A stretch of 64,000 nucleotides of DNA, taken from positions 1,736,001 through 1,800,000 of the forward strand of contig CBDCAO010000012.1 of the NCBI GenBank assembly GCA_965213935.1, given 5' to 3'. This document shows, piece after piece, positions 17,941-26,767 of this stretch (positions within the stretch are counted from its first letter, which is position 1; the number at the start of each line of letters is the position of its first letter). A model generated the notes under the pieces. That model worked only from the letters and a program-made list of their open reading frames with translations. It was not told where the DNA came from and did no database searches. This DNA is from Bin52 sp965213935. GTDB taxonomy: Bacteria > Pseudomonadota > Alphaproteobacteria > Thalassobaculales > Thalassobaculaceae. Made by a program: the position numbers and the translations under genes.

Positions 17941-19058
17941 GCCGCCGTGTCGGCGGTCTCCCTGGCGGCTTCGAGCTCGTCAGCCTTCTGTTCGACCAGA
18001 TCGACAAGGTGATCGACGATCGACCGGTCCCGCAGCCGATGGTTGGGAACGCCCGCGAGGTAGACCTGGTGGGTTCCGCGCCCGCCGCCGGTCAGGCCGA
18101 TATCGGTCAGCCGCGCCTCGCCGGGCCCGTTCACCACGCACCCGATCACCGAGACCGTCATCGGCGTGGTCACATGCGACAGCCGGTCCTCGAGCTCGCG
18201 CACGGTCTCGATCACGTCAAACTGCTGGCGGGCGCAGGACGGACAGGAGATGACGGTGACGCCGCGGTGACGCAGTCCCAGCGACTTCAGCAGCTCGTAG
18301 CCCACCTTGACCTCGTCAACCGGGTCTGACGACAGCGAGACCCTGAGTGTGTCGCCGATGCCCTCCCACAGCAGCACCCCGAGACCGATCGAGGACTTGA
18401 CGGTTCCGGCGCGCAATCCCCCCGCCTCGGTGATGCCGAGGTGCAGCGGGTAGTCGGTCGCGGCCGCCAGCTGACGGTACGCCGCTACCGCCAGAAACAC
18501 GTCCGAGGCCTTCACACTGACCTTGAATTCGAAGAAGTCGTTGTCCTCAAGGATCCGCATGTGGCCGAGCGCACTCTCGACCATGGCCGCCGGACAGGGC
18601 TCGCCGTACTTCTCGAGCAACGGCCGCTCGAGGCTCCCCGCGTTCACTCCGATGCGAATCGAACATCCGTGGTCGAGGGCCGCGCGGACCACCTCACGCT
18701 CGCGCTCCGGCTTGCCGATGTTGCCCGGGTTGATGCGCAGGCACGCGGCGCCCGCCTCCGCCGCCTCGATGGCGCGGCGGTAGTGGAAATGGATGTCGGC
18801 AACGATCGGAATCGGAGACCCGGCGACGATTTCGCGCATGGCCCGGGTCGAGTCCTGGTCCGGGCAGGAAACTCGCACGATGTCGGCGCCCGCTTCGGCG
18901 CAGGCCTCGATCTGGCGCAGGGTTGCGGCCGAATCGCTGGTCGGCGTGTTGGTCATGGTCTGGACACTGATCGGCGCATCGCCGCCGATGGCAACGGATC
19001 CGACCTTGATCCGGCGTGACTGTCGCCGGGCGATGTCCCGGTATGGACGCAAGCTCAT
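17937..19058 (-). CDS. ispG: 4-hydroxy-3-methylbut-2-enyl diphosphate synthase (flavodoxin)
   Basis: A 373-aa [4Fe-4S] enzyme of the MEP isoprenoid pathway, converting MEcPP to HMBPP. The TIM-barrel half starts with VQTMTNTPTSD and DIVRVSCPDQDS. The iron-sulfur half has the ligands in ISCPSCARQQFDV and GCVVNGPGEA. Length is that of the standard bacterial two-domain form. It lies between the RodZ-like gene and hemA in the same direction, and its stop overlaps the hemA start as ATGA. Confidence 0.97.
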   Translation of the reverse strand: MSLRPYRDIARRQSRRIKVGSVAIGGDAPISVQTMTNTPTSDSAATLRQIEACAEAGADIVRVSCPDQDSTRAMREIVAGSPIPIVADIHFHYRRAIEAAEAGAACLRINPGNIGKPEREREVVRAALDHGCSIRIGVNAGSLERPLLEKYGEPCPAAMVESALGHMRILEDNDFFEFKVSVKASDVFLAVAAYRQLAAATDYPLHLGITEAGGLRAGTVKSSIGLGVLLWEGIGDTLRVSLSSDPVDEVKVGYELLKSLGLRHRGVTVISCPSCARQQFDVIETVRELEDRLSHVTTPMTVSVIGCVVNGPGEARLTDIGLTGGGRGTHQVYLAGVPNHRLRDRSIVDHLVDLVEQKADELEAARETADTAA

Positions 19059-19114
19059 GGCAGCTGTCCCGCAAGTCGGCCGTGAGAGGGGACCATGGCA
19101 GGCCCCGGCGGCGT

Positions 19115-20170
19115 TCAGTCGAGGCGACCGGCAAGCGTCTCCGGATCGAGATCGATGTCGCGGACGACATCACCCGGCGCGCCGAGGCTCGGCAACCGGT
19201 GTCCGTCGACAACAACCGTGATGCCGCCGGCATTGGTGGTCGAAAGCGTCAGCCCGGCCCTGTCAGGGACACGGTAGGTTTCGCCGGAACGAAGCACCCG
19301 TGACATGACAAGCGTGGTGTCGAATTCCTTGACGTGGACCCAGCTGTCGGCGCTGGCCATGATCTCCACCCGCGCCGGCGCCGGGGTGTCGCTGACGGCC
19401 GGGGAGGCCGGGCCGGGCTCCCGCGCGATGCGGTCGACCGAGCGGAGTACCGGCAACAGCGGGGTCGGTTCGGCCACCGCCGCTTCCTGGTCGGGTACCG
19501 GTGCGGCCGCGGCCAGAGACACGTCCCCCTCGCCCGTGATCGCGGGGCCTGCAAGCGAGTACTCCGAATCAGGATCCGCATCCTCCTCGCCCACCGGAAC
19601 GGCGGCTATTGCGGCCCCGGCATCCGCCGCGGCAACCTCGTCTGCGTCCGGCTCGGCCTCATCAACCTGCGCGACCGGTTCAATCACCGCTGGATCGGAA
19701 ATGCTGGTGTAGTACCAGCCCGCATAGATCATCACCACCAGCGCCGATGCGACCAGAATGATCGCACCGCCCGGCAGGCGGCCTTCCAGCGACGGTTCGG
19801 GGAACTGCATGCGCGGGCGATGGGTGAGCGCATGGGCCTGGGCCTTGAACATCTGCAACGCCTGCTCGGCGTCGAGACCGAGATAGCGCGCGTAGCTGCG
19901 GATATATCCGAAGGCATAGACCTCGCCCGGCAGCGACTTGAAGTCCGCGCGTTCGACCGCCTCGAGATATCTCTTCTGGATATGGAGATCCCGCGCCACT
20001 TCCTGCAGCGTCAGCCCGGCGCGCTGGCGCGTCTCGTACAGTATGCTGGCAAGTTCCCTGTGAAGGTCGTTGCAGATGATGGGTTCTTCCCCGCCATCGG
20101 ACCCAAGAGGCTCCCGCTGCTTCCTGTTCAGAAACAGCGTGCTTCCGAGATACGCGAGGACTGATCTCAT
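19115..20170 (-). CDS. RodZ-like helix-turn-helix/DUF4115 membrane protein
   Basis: A 351-aa protein with a cytoplasmic Cro/CI-type HTH (about residues 38-105, with LASILYETRQRAGLTLQEVA and GEVYAFGYIRSYARYLGL), one transmembrane helix (about 133-153, AIILVASALVVMIYAGWYY), an acidic Ala-rich linker and a C-terminal DUF4115 domain (SADSWVHVKEFDTTLV). This is the layout of RodZ, which links MreB to the elongasome. ATG 20170 was chosen over upstream readings lacking homology. It sits upstream of ispG, as RodZ-like genes do in many Proteobacteria. Confidence 0.85.
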   Translation of the reverse strand: MRSVLAYLGSTLFLNRKQREPLGSDGGEEPIICNDLHRELASILYETRQRAGLTLQEVARDLHIQKRYLEAVERADFKSLPGEVYAFGYIRSYARYLGLDAEQALQMFKAQAHALTHRPRMQFPEPSLEGRLPGGAIILVASALVVMIYAGWYYTSISDPAVIEPVAQVDEAEPDADEVAAADAGAAIAAVPVGEEDADPDSEYSLAGPAITGEGDVSLAAAAPVPDQEAAVAEPTPLLPVLRSVDRIAREPGPASPAVSDTPAPARVEIMASADSWVHVKEFDTTLVMSRVLRSGETYRVPDRAGLTLSTTNAGGITVVVDGHRLPSLGAPGDVVRDIDLDPETLAGRLD

Positions 20171-20375
20171 CACTGCTTTCACTGGCCCGGCCTTGCCCCG
20201 CCCGGTTCTCCTGAGGACCTCCACGCAACAATAGACTGAACCGGTCCCTGCCTTCAATGCCCTGTCGGAAACTGTGCAGGGTCGAGGCGGCCGCGGCGGA
20301 CACCGGGACAGGCCCGAAGCGATTGGTTCCACCGGTGCGATGTGCAACCCTGCACGGGGCAGACCGGGAGCGGAA

Positions 20376-21620
20376 ATGGGCGCCACACCTTCCATTACGG
20401 TCATCGGCGCGGGCATGGTCGGCACCTGCTGCGCGCTCTACCTGCAGAACGAGGGATTCGAGGTGACGCTGGTCGATCGCGCCGGCCCGGGCGAAGCGGC
20501 CTCGAGCGGTAATCTCGGCGGTTTCGGGGTGGCATCGTGTCCACCCGCCGCGATGCCGGGCATCCTGCGCAAGGTACCGGGCATGCTGCTCGATCCCGAT
20601 GCGCCCCTGGTTCTGCGGCGCGGCCATGTATTCCGCGCGCTGCCGTGGTTCCTGCGCTTCATCGCCAATGCCGCCCCGCGCCGGGTCGAGGCGAATGCCG
20701 CCGCCCGGCAGAGCCTGCTCGATCAGGTTCACGACGCCGTCGACCCGCTGATCGCGGAGGCCGGCGCCGGGCACCTGATGAGCCGTACCGGGCTGATGTT
20801 TACCTTCGAGAGCGAAGCGTCCTTCGAGGCCGCCGCATCGGCATTCGACCTGCGCCGGCGCAACGGCGTGCAGATGGACCTGCTTGACGGCGACGAGGTG
20901 CGCCAGGTCCAGCCGGCACTCAGCCCTGCGGTGGTTCGCGCTTTCAGGGTTGCCGATTTCTCGCACACTCTCGATCCGCTGCGCCTGGTGCAGGCGCTGG
21001 CGGCGCTGTTCCGGCGGCGCGGAGGGCGAATCAAGCAAACCGCGGTCCGCGGTTTCGAGACTGGTCCGGGCGGCGTGCGCGCGCTGAAGACCGGGACAGG
21101 CGACATGCCGGTCGAGAACGTGGTCGTGGCCGCCGGTGTCTGGTCGCGCGAGCTTGCCGCCATGCTCGGCACCAGGGTGCCGCTCGAGGCGGAACGCGGC
21201 TATCATGCAATGTTTTACGGGACCGACGTGTCCATGAACGGCGGTATCATCTCCGTTGACCGGCACGTCGCGGTGACACCGATGGCCGACGGTGTTCGGG
21301 TCGGCGGGATCGCCGAGTTCGCGCCCGCGGATGCACCGGCGAATCCCGCAATCGCGGCGCGAATCCGCCGCCATGGCACGGCGCTGTTCCCGGGGCTCGG
21401 GTCGGCACGGGTGTCCGGGTGGGTCGGACCCCGCCCCTCGCACCCGGATTCGAAACCCGTGATCGGTCGTTCGCCGCGGCACCCGAACGCCTGGTTCGCC
21501 TTCGGACACGACCATCTCGGCCTGACGATGGGCGGCATTACCGGCAAGCTGATCTCGCAGCTTGCCGCTGGGCGGCCGCCCAGCGTCGATCTCGCGCCCT
21601 TCCGCCCCGACCGCTTCTGA
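20376..21620 (+). CDS. FAD-dependent D-amino acid dehydrogenase-like oxidoreductase
   Basis: A 414-aa DAO-family flavoenzyme. The FAD dinucleotide fold is at the start (ITVIGAGMVGTCCALYLQ), with EAASSGNLGGFGVASC and the C-terminal substrate region GWVGPRPSHPDSKPVIGRSP and FGHDHLGLTMGG. It resembles DadA, which oxidises D-amino acids to keto acids and feeds electrons to the respiratory chain. ATG 20376 follows GGGAG. An amino acid ABC permease and ATPase follow directly, so import and oxidation of one amino acid are probably coupled. The substrate could equally be an N-substituted amino acid. Confidence 0.9.
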   Translation: MGATPSITVIGAGMVGTCCALYLQNEGFEVTLVDRAGPGEAASSGNLGGFGVASCPPAAMPGILRKVPGMLLDPDAPLVLRRGHVFRALPWFLRFIANAAPRRVEANAAARQSLLDQVHDAVDPLIAEAGAGHLMSRTGLMFTFESEASFEAAASAFDLRRRNGVQMDLLDGDEVRQVQPALSPAVVRAFRVADFSHTLDPLRLVQALAALFRRRGGRIKQTAVRGFETGPGGVRALKTGTGDMPVENVVVAAGVWSRELAAMLGTRVPLEAERGYHAMFYGTDVSMNGGIISVDRHVAVTPMADGVRVGGIAEFAPADAPANPAIAARIRRHGTALFPGLGSARVSGWVGPRPSHPDSKPVIGRSPRHPNAWFAFGHDHLGLTMGGITGKLISQLAAGRPPSVDLAPFRPDRF

Positions 21621-21648
21621 GCCCCCGGGCAGAAGGAGACACCGATTC

Positions 21649-22311
21649 ATGGACCACAACTGGGATTTTCTTACCGTCATCATCGGGTACGAGTGGTGGT
21701 GGCTCGACGGGCTGCTGATCACGCTGGCCTACGCGATCGGCACGGTGGCCGGGGGGCTGCTCATCGGCGTGATTTGCGGCATGGGCCTGCTTGCCAACCG
21801 CTGGTGGCTGACGGCTCCGATCCACGCCTACGTGGAACTGTTCCGGTGCACGCCGGTACTGGTGCAGATCATCTGGTTCTACTTTGCGCTTCCGATCATC
21901 ATCAAGGTTGATCTTCCCGGCTGGCTCGCGGCCGGCATCGGGCTCACCCTCTACATGGGCTGTTTCGCAACCGAGATCTTCCGCGGCGGCATCATTTCCA
22001 TCGATCGCGGCCAGTGGCAGGCGGCACGCGCGATCGGGATGACCTACCCGGAGATGATGTGGCACATCATCCTGCCGCAGGCGGTCCGCCGGATGGTGCC
22101 TCCCTTCGTCAACCAGTCGGTCATCCAGTTCAAGAACACCGCCCTGCTCTACGTCGTCGCGGTACCGGACATGATGTATACCGGGTACCTGGTGGTGGCG
22201 GACACCTATCGCCCGCTGGAGGTCTATACCGGGGTTGCCGCCGCCTATTTCATCCTGCTCTACCCGATTACCCAGTGGGGCAAGCGACTGGAGGCACGTC
22301 GTGATCAGTAG
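21649..22311 (+). CDS. Polar amino acid ABC transporter permease (HisM/GlnP family)
   Basis: A 220-aa inner-membrane permease with about five hydrophobic helices. The family start TLAYAIGTVAGGLLIG, the VELFRCTPVLVQIIWFYFALP segment, and the EAA loop (QAARAIGMTYPEMMWHIILPQAVR) that contacts the ATPase are all present. AGAAGGAG precedes ATG 21649. The ATPase gene starts inside its 3' end. Such importers usually have two permeases or a homodimer plus a periplasmic binding protein; only one permease and no binding protein is found here. Confidence 0.92.
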   Translation: MDHNWDFLTVIIGYEWWWLDGLLITLAYAIGTVAGGLLIGVICGMGLLANRWWLTAPIHAYVELFRCTPVLVQIIWFYFALPIIIKVDLPGWLAAGIGLTLYMGCFATEIFRGGIISIDRGQWQAARAIGMTYPEMMWHIILPQAVRRMVPPFVNQSVIQFKNTALLYVVAVPDMMYTGYLVVADTYRPLEVYTGVAAAYFILLYPITQWGKRLEARRDQ

Positions 22312-23107
22312 CCGGGAACCGGCGGAGCGTGCCGGCGCCCGCCCCATGCTTTCGCTTGACGGTCTGCGCAAGAGCTACGGTGATGTCGAGGCGGTCCGCG
22401 GCGTCTCCTTCGATGTCAACGCCGGCGAGGTCGTCGTCATCATCGGTCCCTCCGGCTGCGGCAAGTCAACCACGCTGCGCTGCCTCAACCTGCTGGAGGA
22501 ACCGAACACGGGCACCCTCAGGCTCGGCGACGTCGAGCTGGACTTCGCCAACCGGCGCAGCCTGCCGACCGGCCGCAGTCTCGCGCGGTTCCGCGCCCGG
22601 TTCGGCATGGTGTTCCAGCAATTCGACCTGTTCGCCCACAAGACGGCGCTGGAAAACGTCGTGATCGGGCCGACCGTGGTCCACAGGATGCCGGGTCCCA
22701 AGGCGCTCGCCCTTGCGCGCGACCACCTTGCCCGCGTCGGCCTTGAGGGAATGGAGAACCGGCTGCCCCGGGAGTTGTCCGGAGGCCAGCAGCAGCGGGT
22801 GGCCATCGCGCGTGCGCTGGCCATGACGCCCGAGGTACTGCTGTTCGACGAGGTCACCTCGGCGCTCGATCCGGAACTGGTCGGCGAGGTCCTCACGGTC
22901 ATGAAGGACCTGGCGCGGGACGGTGCGACCATGGTTGTCGTCACCCACGAAATGGCGTTCGCGCAGGATGTCGCCGACCGGGTGATGTTCATGGACCGGG
23001 GAGAGGTGATCGAGGCCGGCACCGCCGGGGAGGTACTGGCACACCCGCGCAACCCGCGTACCCGCAGTTTTCTTGCCCGCTTTCGCGGCGCGAACGCCGG
23101 GGAGTAG
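22301..23107 (+). CDS. Amino acid ABC transporter ATP-binding protein
   Basis: A 268-aa ABC ATPase of the GlnQ/HisP type. Walker A is GPSGCGKST, the Q-loop FQQFDLFAHKTALENV, the signature LSGGQQQRVAIARALA and Walker B LLFDEVTSALDPE, followed by the H-loop VVVTHEMAFAQDV. I chose GTG 22301, with GGAGG 5 nt upstream and an 11-bp overlap with the permease; ATG 22346 is the alternative. It powers the permease at 21649. It converges on the aconitase X genes with a 3-bp gap. Confidence 0.93.
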   Translation: MISSREPAERAGARPMLSLDGLRKSYGDVEAVRGVSFDVNAGEVVVIIGPSGCGKSTTLRCLNLLEEPNTGTLRLGDVELDFANRRSLPTGRSLARFRARFGMVFQQFDLFAHKTALENVVIGPTVVHRMPGPKALALARDHLARVGLEGMENRLPRELSGGQQQRVAIARALAMTPEVLLFDEVTSALDPELVGEVLTVMKDLARDGATMVVVTHEMAFAQDVADRVMFMDRGEVIEAGTAGEVLAHPRNPRTRSFLARFRGANAGE

Positions 23108-23110
23108 CCG

Positions 23111-23533
23111 CTACCCGGCCGAATCGTCGAGGATGTCGACGGTCCCGATGTCACCATCCACGGCGAGCAGGCTGTTGTCGCCCGCAACCCGGCCGACCGC
23201 CGAGGCAACGCCGGCGATAACCGGGATGCCGGAGAGGATCGCGCCCTGAACCACCGACGGATCGGGCAGCTCGTCCGTCAGCAGGGCAAGCGGGTGGGTA
23301 TCGTGCTGGCGCAGCTGGTGGATGAAGCGCCAGGCTCCGGCCGAGCCCCGGGTCGAGGGAACGACAAGGATGCGTCCGGCAATGACCCGCCCGCACAGGT
23401 CGCTCAGCCTGCCGGTGACCCGGCCGGTGCGGATGTCGAGGTCGCCCAGGAAGGAGATGGGAGTACCAGAGAGCAGCGCGGCTCCCCGCGCCGTTCCCTT
23501 CACCACCCCGCGTCCCCGGACCCTGACCGCCAT
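23111..23533 (-). CDS. Aconitase X swivel-domain subunit (DUF126)
   Basis: A 140-aa protein equal to the swivelling domain of aconitase X, the smaller subunit of split bacterial enzymes. GTARGAALLSGTPISFLGDLD and the substrate-loop VVPSTRGSAGAW with its Ser/Arg are diagnostic. It starts 6 bp after the catalytic subunit stop. Known two-subunit AcnX enzymes include cis-3-hydroxy-L-proline dehydratase and, in archaea, phosphomevalonate dehydratase; the substrate here is unknown. Confidence 0.92.
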   Translation of the reverse strand: MAVRVRGRGVVKGTARGAALLSGTPISFLGDLDIRTGRVTGRLSDLCGRVIAGRILVVPSTRGSAGAWRFIHQLRQHDTHPLALLTDELPDPSVVQGAILSGIPVIAGVASAVGRVAGDNSLLAVDGDIGTVDILDDSAG

Positions 23534-23539
23534 CCCCGG

Positions 23540-24796
23540 CTACCAGCGCGAAACGAACCGACCGGTGACCGCCGTGGCAACCGCGTTCTCCGTGGAGGTG
23601 AACAGTGTCGGACACTGGACCATGTCCCGGACGTAGCGCGCCTGCTTGGCCGAATCCACCACGATCGCCGAAAGTTCCGGCGGGGCGACCCCGAGCTCCG
23701 GGTCAGGCGAACAGGTTCGCGCAAAGTGACAGGAGATCGGACAGGTATCGGAGATCACCCTGGCCCCCGACGCCTCGATGGTGCGCAGGATGCCGGCATC
23801 CCGGGCCATCTCGCGAACGGTGCGGCTGGTGGTGACCCACAGCTGTGCGCCGTCGTGAACCCGCCTGCCCTCGAGCAGGATCGCATAGTGCTTCATTTCC
23901 TCGAACGACGCGTGCGGACACCCGAGGTGCACGATGTCGAAACCCTCGGCCTCGGGACTGCACATCTCCTCGTAGACCGCATGCAGCGCCGCGTCGTCCA
24001 CCAGGATCCCGGGCAGACCGGCGCCGGCTTCGTCGTCCTCGCCATACGGCGGCGTGACCCCGGGCAGAACGAACATGGCGACCCCGCCCGAGGTCGCCAT
24101 GCCGACGCCAAGCGCATCGAGCTCGTCGAGGTCAGGCCGGCGGCCCAGTCCCAAGACCAGCGGCACCCCGTTCGTCACCTGCCGGCCGATGGCATATCCG
24201 AGCGCGGTATGGTCCGAGGTTCCCCGGGCACCGGCCTCGACCACGACCCGGTGCGTGGGCCGGCGGTTGGCGTCGAGATGCAGCCCGAATTTCGGATAGC
24301 GCCCGGTCAGTCCGGCGTAGACAGCAAAGAACCCGTCCCGGTTCGAGCGCGCGCCCAGGACCGAGTTGCAGAACACGGTCACGCCGGACTCGATCGACAC
24401 CATGTGGGTGTTCCAGGTCGGCCAGTGCCCGGCCCAGTACGGCGTGCAGGTAAAGCACGGGCTACTGCCCATGGCCCGGTGCGCGGCCTCGGCCCGGCGC
24501 TGCAGCGCCACCAGCTTCTCCGGCGCCCCGGTTGCGGGCCAGTGCGCCATGTCGGCGTTGGCGATGTTGCTCGATGCCGGCACGGCCATGCGTGCGCCTT
24601 CGTGAGCCAGTCGTTCCACGAGTTCCACGTCGCCCAGATACATCGCCATTCCCGCGTGGACATGCGCGTAGCCGATGTCGACCATCGCCTCGGCGTCGAA
24701 GGCCTCGCCGAGCTGCACCAGCGCTTCCATCGCCTCGCGCCGGACCGCGCCCTCCGCCCCGTCGAGCATCGACCGGTCCCTGTCGGACAGCTGCAC
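23540..24796 (-). CDS. Aconitase X catalytic subunit (DUF521)
   Basis: A 418-aa iron-sulfur hydro-lyase of the aconitase X group. Conserved Cys occur in SSPCFTCTPYWAGHWP near residue 115, VTVFCNSVLGARSNRDG, VHLGCPHASFEEMKHY and SDTCPISCHFARTC, and supply the cluster and active site. I chose GTG 24796, 4 bp after the upstream stop with GGGAG before it, because the product then starts with the family's LSDRDRSMLDGAEG. With the DUF126 subunit it should dehydrate a hydroxy acid or hydroxy amino acid. Neighbouring enzymes for imines and amino acids favour the latter. Confidence 0.93.
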   Translation of the reverse strand: MQLSDRDRSMLDGAEGAVRREAMEALVQLGEAFDAEAMVDIGYAHVHAGMAMYLGDVELVERLAHEGARMAVPASSNIANADMAHWPATGAPEKLVALQRRAEAAHRAMGSSPCFTCTPYWAGHWPTWNTHMVSIESGVTVFCNSVLGARSNRDGFFAVYAGLTGRYPKFGLHLDANRRPTHRVVVEAGARGTSDHTALGYAIGRQVTNGVPLVLGLGRRPDLDELDALGVGMATSGGVAMFVLPGVTPPYGEDDEAGAGLPGILVDDAALHAVYEEMCSPEAEGFDIVHLGCPHASFEEMKHYAILLEGRRVHDGAQLWVTTSRTVREMARDAGILRTIEASGARVISDTCPISCHFARTCSPDPELGVAPPELSAIVVDSAKQARYVRDMVQCPTLFTSTENAVATAVTGRFVSRW

Positions 24797-24800
24797 CGTC

Positions 24801-25628
24801 TCAACTCCCGATCCGCAGCGGTGACACGAGTTCTCCAAGTGCCGCCATGATGCTGGGAGCAACGATACGGCTGGTGCGGCTGTTCTCGCGCGAGGGACGG
24901 TTCTGCGAGGTCATCTCGAGTTCGACCGCGTCCGAGACCACGTGGACCGTGTGGCGCGCACCGGCAAGCTGTCCGTCGGCAAACACCTTGATCCCGGTCT
25001 CGTCGAGCCCGATGCCGGCGAGCGCCAGCGCGACGGCAACATTGAAGTGACGCGGAAACGACCGCGCGGCTTCGCGCGCACTGCCCGAAAACACCGCAAC
25101 CGGTTCGTGCCCGGCCGGGCCCAGATCGATGCCCCGGTCGATCACCCAGGCCTCGTGCGCCAGCGATTCCGGCCGGATGTGCGAGACCAGCCTGACCGAG
25201 CGCAGGCCGCTCTCGCGCGCGGCGCGCAGGATGTCGAGCCCGGGCAGGGCGCCGCTTGCCACGTGGATGGTTCCACCGCGTTCCCGGGCGAGATCGACAA
25301 GGTCGAGGTTCACGCCCAGAGCGCCGACGCTCACGCAGACGACATGCGCTCCCGCCGTGACCGCCGGCTCGACGATGGTCCGGAACGCATCGTAGGTCGC
25401 ACATTCGACGACAACCCCGGCATGGTCGCAAAGCCGGTCGGCCGGAACCACCGGCACGTCCAGATCCCGTTGCGCCGCGCGCTGACGGGCTGCATCGAGA
25501 TCACGGGCCGAAATGGCGGCGATCTCGAACTCCGGCCTGGTCCGAACCGCCTCCACCAGCTGTCCGGCGACATTGCCGAATCCGCCCAGGGCGATCTTCA
25601 GCGCCGGACGTGTGTTCGTACCGGTCAT
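24801..25628 (-). CDS. Aspartate dehydrogenase-like (NadX/DUF108) oxidoreductase
   Basis: A 275-aa protein with an N-terminal NAD(P)-binding fold (IALGGFGNVAGQLVEAV) and the aspartate-dehydrogenase C-terminal domain. The conserved segment HFNVAVALALAGIGLDETG near residue 190 carries the residues that bind substrate in NadX. The family interconverts aspartate and iminosuccinate. Here there is no nadA/nadC nearby, so a catabolic imine-reducing or amine-oxidising role within the AcnX cluster is more likely. Its start overlaps the enolase-superfamily gene's stop as ATGA. Confidence 0.87.
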   Translation of the reverse strand: MTGTNTRPALKIALGGFGNVAGQLVEAVRTRPEFEIAAISARDLDAARQRAAQRDLDVPVVPADRLCDHAGVVVECATYDAFRTIVEPAVTAGAHVVCVSVGALGVNLDLVDLARERGGTIHVASGALPGLDILRAARESGLRSVRLVSHIRPESLAHEAWVIDRGIDLGPAGHEPVAVFSGSAREAARSFPRHFNVAVALALAGIGLDETGIKVFADGQLAGARHTVHVVSDAVELEMTSQNRPSRENSRTSRIVAPSIMAALGELVSPLRIGS

Positions 25629-26767
25629 TCCAGCACCCGGGTGCGATAGGTCGCGAGCCGATCCGGGTCGACCACCACGCCGAGTCCGGGTCCGTCGGGG
25701 ACATGCACCATACCGCCGCGGACCGGGAAGGGATCGGCCAGAATGTCCTCGCGCAGGTAGTAGGTCGACATGTAGAACTCGCAGCCGAGTTCCAGCTCCG
25801 GCAGGGCCGCCATCAGCTGCGCCCCCGCCGCGTGCGCGACACCGGTCTCGAACATGCAGCCGCCGTAGACATCGACGCCGCCGGTCCGCGCGATCGTGGC
25901 AACCTCGAGCGCCCGGCGCAGGCCACCCGACTTCATGATCTTCAGTGCGAAGATGTCGGCGAGCCGCATCGACACTCCTTCCATCGCCTCGCGCGCGTCG
26001 AACACCGATTCGTCGGCCATGACCGGAGTGTCGATCGCGCGGGTAATGCTGGCCAGGGCCGCCCGCTCGTGCCGTCGGACCGGCTGCTCGATGAAGGTCA
26101 GCCCGAAACCCTCGAGATCGCGCAGGGTCCGGATCGCGTCGGTGGCCCGCAGCCCCTGGTTGTAGTCGATACGGATGCTGAGCGCGTCACCGAACTCCCT
26201 GCGCAGTCGTTCAAGCCGCATCCGGTCGAAGCCGTGGCCCGCGAACCCGGTCTTGACCTTGAGGATCCCAACACCGTCACCGGTGATCCTGGCGATGTCC
26301 TCGAGATCGGCGTCGAAGTCGGGGTTGGCGACGGAGAAGCTGAGCGGTACCGAATCCCGGTGGCGACCGCCGAGCAGTTCCGATACCGACAGTCCACTGA
26401 TCCGGCCGGTGATATCGAGCAACGCGGTCTCGAGCGCCGCCTTCGCTTCCGGGCAGCCGACGATGACCCTGTCCGCCGTTTCCATGTGCCGGGCGACCTG
26501 GACCGGGTCGGCGCCGAGAACATGCGGGCGCAGGTGGACGTGCAACGCCGCAGCGCAGGCCTCCGCGGTCCCGGTGAAGACCGGCCACGGCGATGCCTCT
26601 CCCCACCCGGTGACGCCGCCGTCGGTCACCAGTTCGAGGATGACGCTGTTGACACCCGAGACGTCGCCGCTGCCATGGGAATGGACGGCCTGGACCGGGA
26701 TCGAGACGCTGTGCACCCGCATCCGGCTGATTGTCTGGCGGGACGCGGCCGTGCAGCCGTTGCTCAT
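25625..26767 (-). CDS. Mandelate racemase/muconate lactonizing enzyme family protein
   Basis: A 380-aa enolase-superfamily enzyme. The capping domain includes RVHSVSIPVQAVHSH. The barrel has KVK in GILKVKTGF near residue 165, metal ligands Asp in RIDYNQG, Glu in FIEQPVRRHER and Asp in PVMADES, and the second base Lys in ALKIMKSGG. This is the MLE/dipeptide-epimerase-type set, with Lys on both faces, fitting racemisation, epimerisation or cycloisomerisation. ATG 26767 overlaps the TPP enzyme's stop (ATGA); ATG 26722 is a possible later start. An amino acid or betaine epimerase is a reasonable guess from context. Confidence 0.9.
   Translation of the reverse strand: MSNGCTAASRQTISRMRVHSVSIPVQAVHSHGSGDVSGVNSVILELVTDGGVTGWGEASPWPVFTGTAEACAAALHVHLRPHVLGADPVQVARHMETADRVIVGCPEAKAALETALLDITGRISGLSVSELLGGRHRDSVPLSFSVANPDFDADLEDIARITGDGVGILKVKTGFAGHGFDRMRLERLRREFGDALSIRIDYNQGLRATDAIRTLRDLEGFGLTFIEQPVRRHERAALASITRAIDTPVMADESVFDAREAMEGVSMRLADIFALKIMKSGGLRRALEVATIARTGGVDVYGGCMFETGVAHAAGAQLMAALPELELGCEFYMSTYYLREDILADPFPVRGGMVHVPDGPGLGVVVDPDRLATYRTRVLE

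Noticed and set aside
23294..24850. A 518-codon forward frame across the aconitase X gene
   Set aside because: Shadow of the reverse-strand AcnX subunit, whose Cys motifs are complete.
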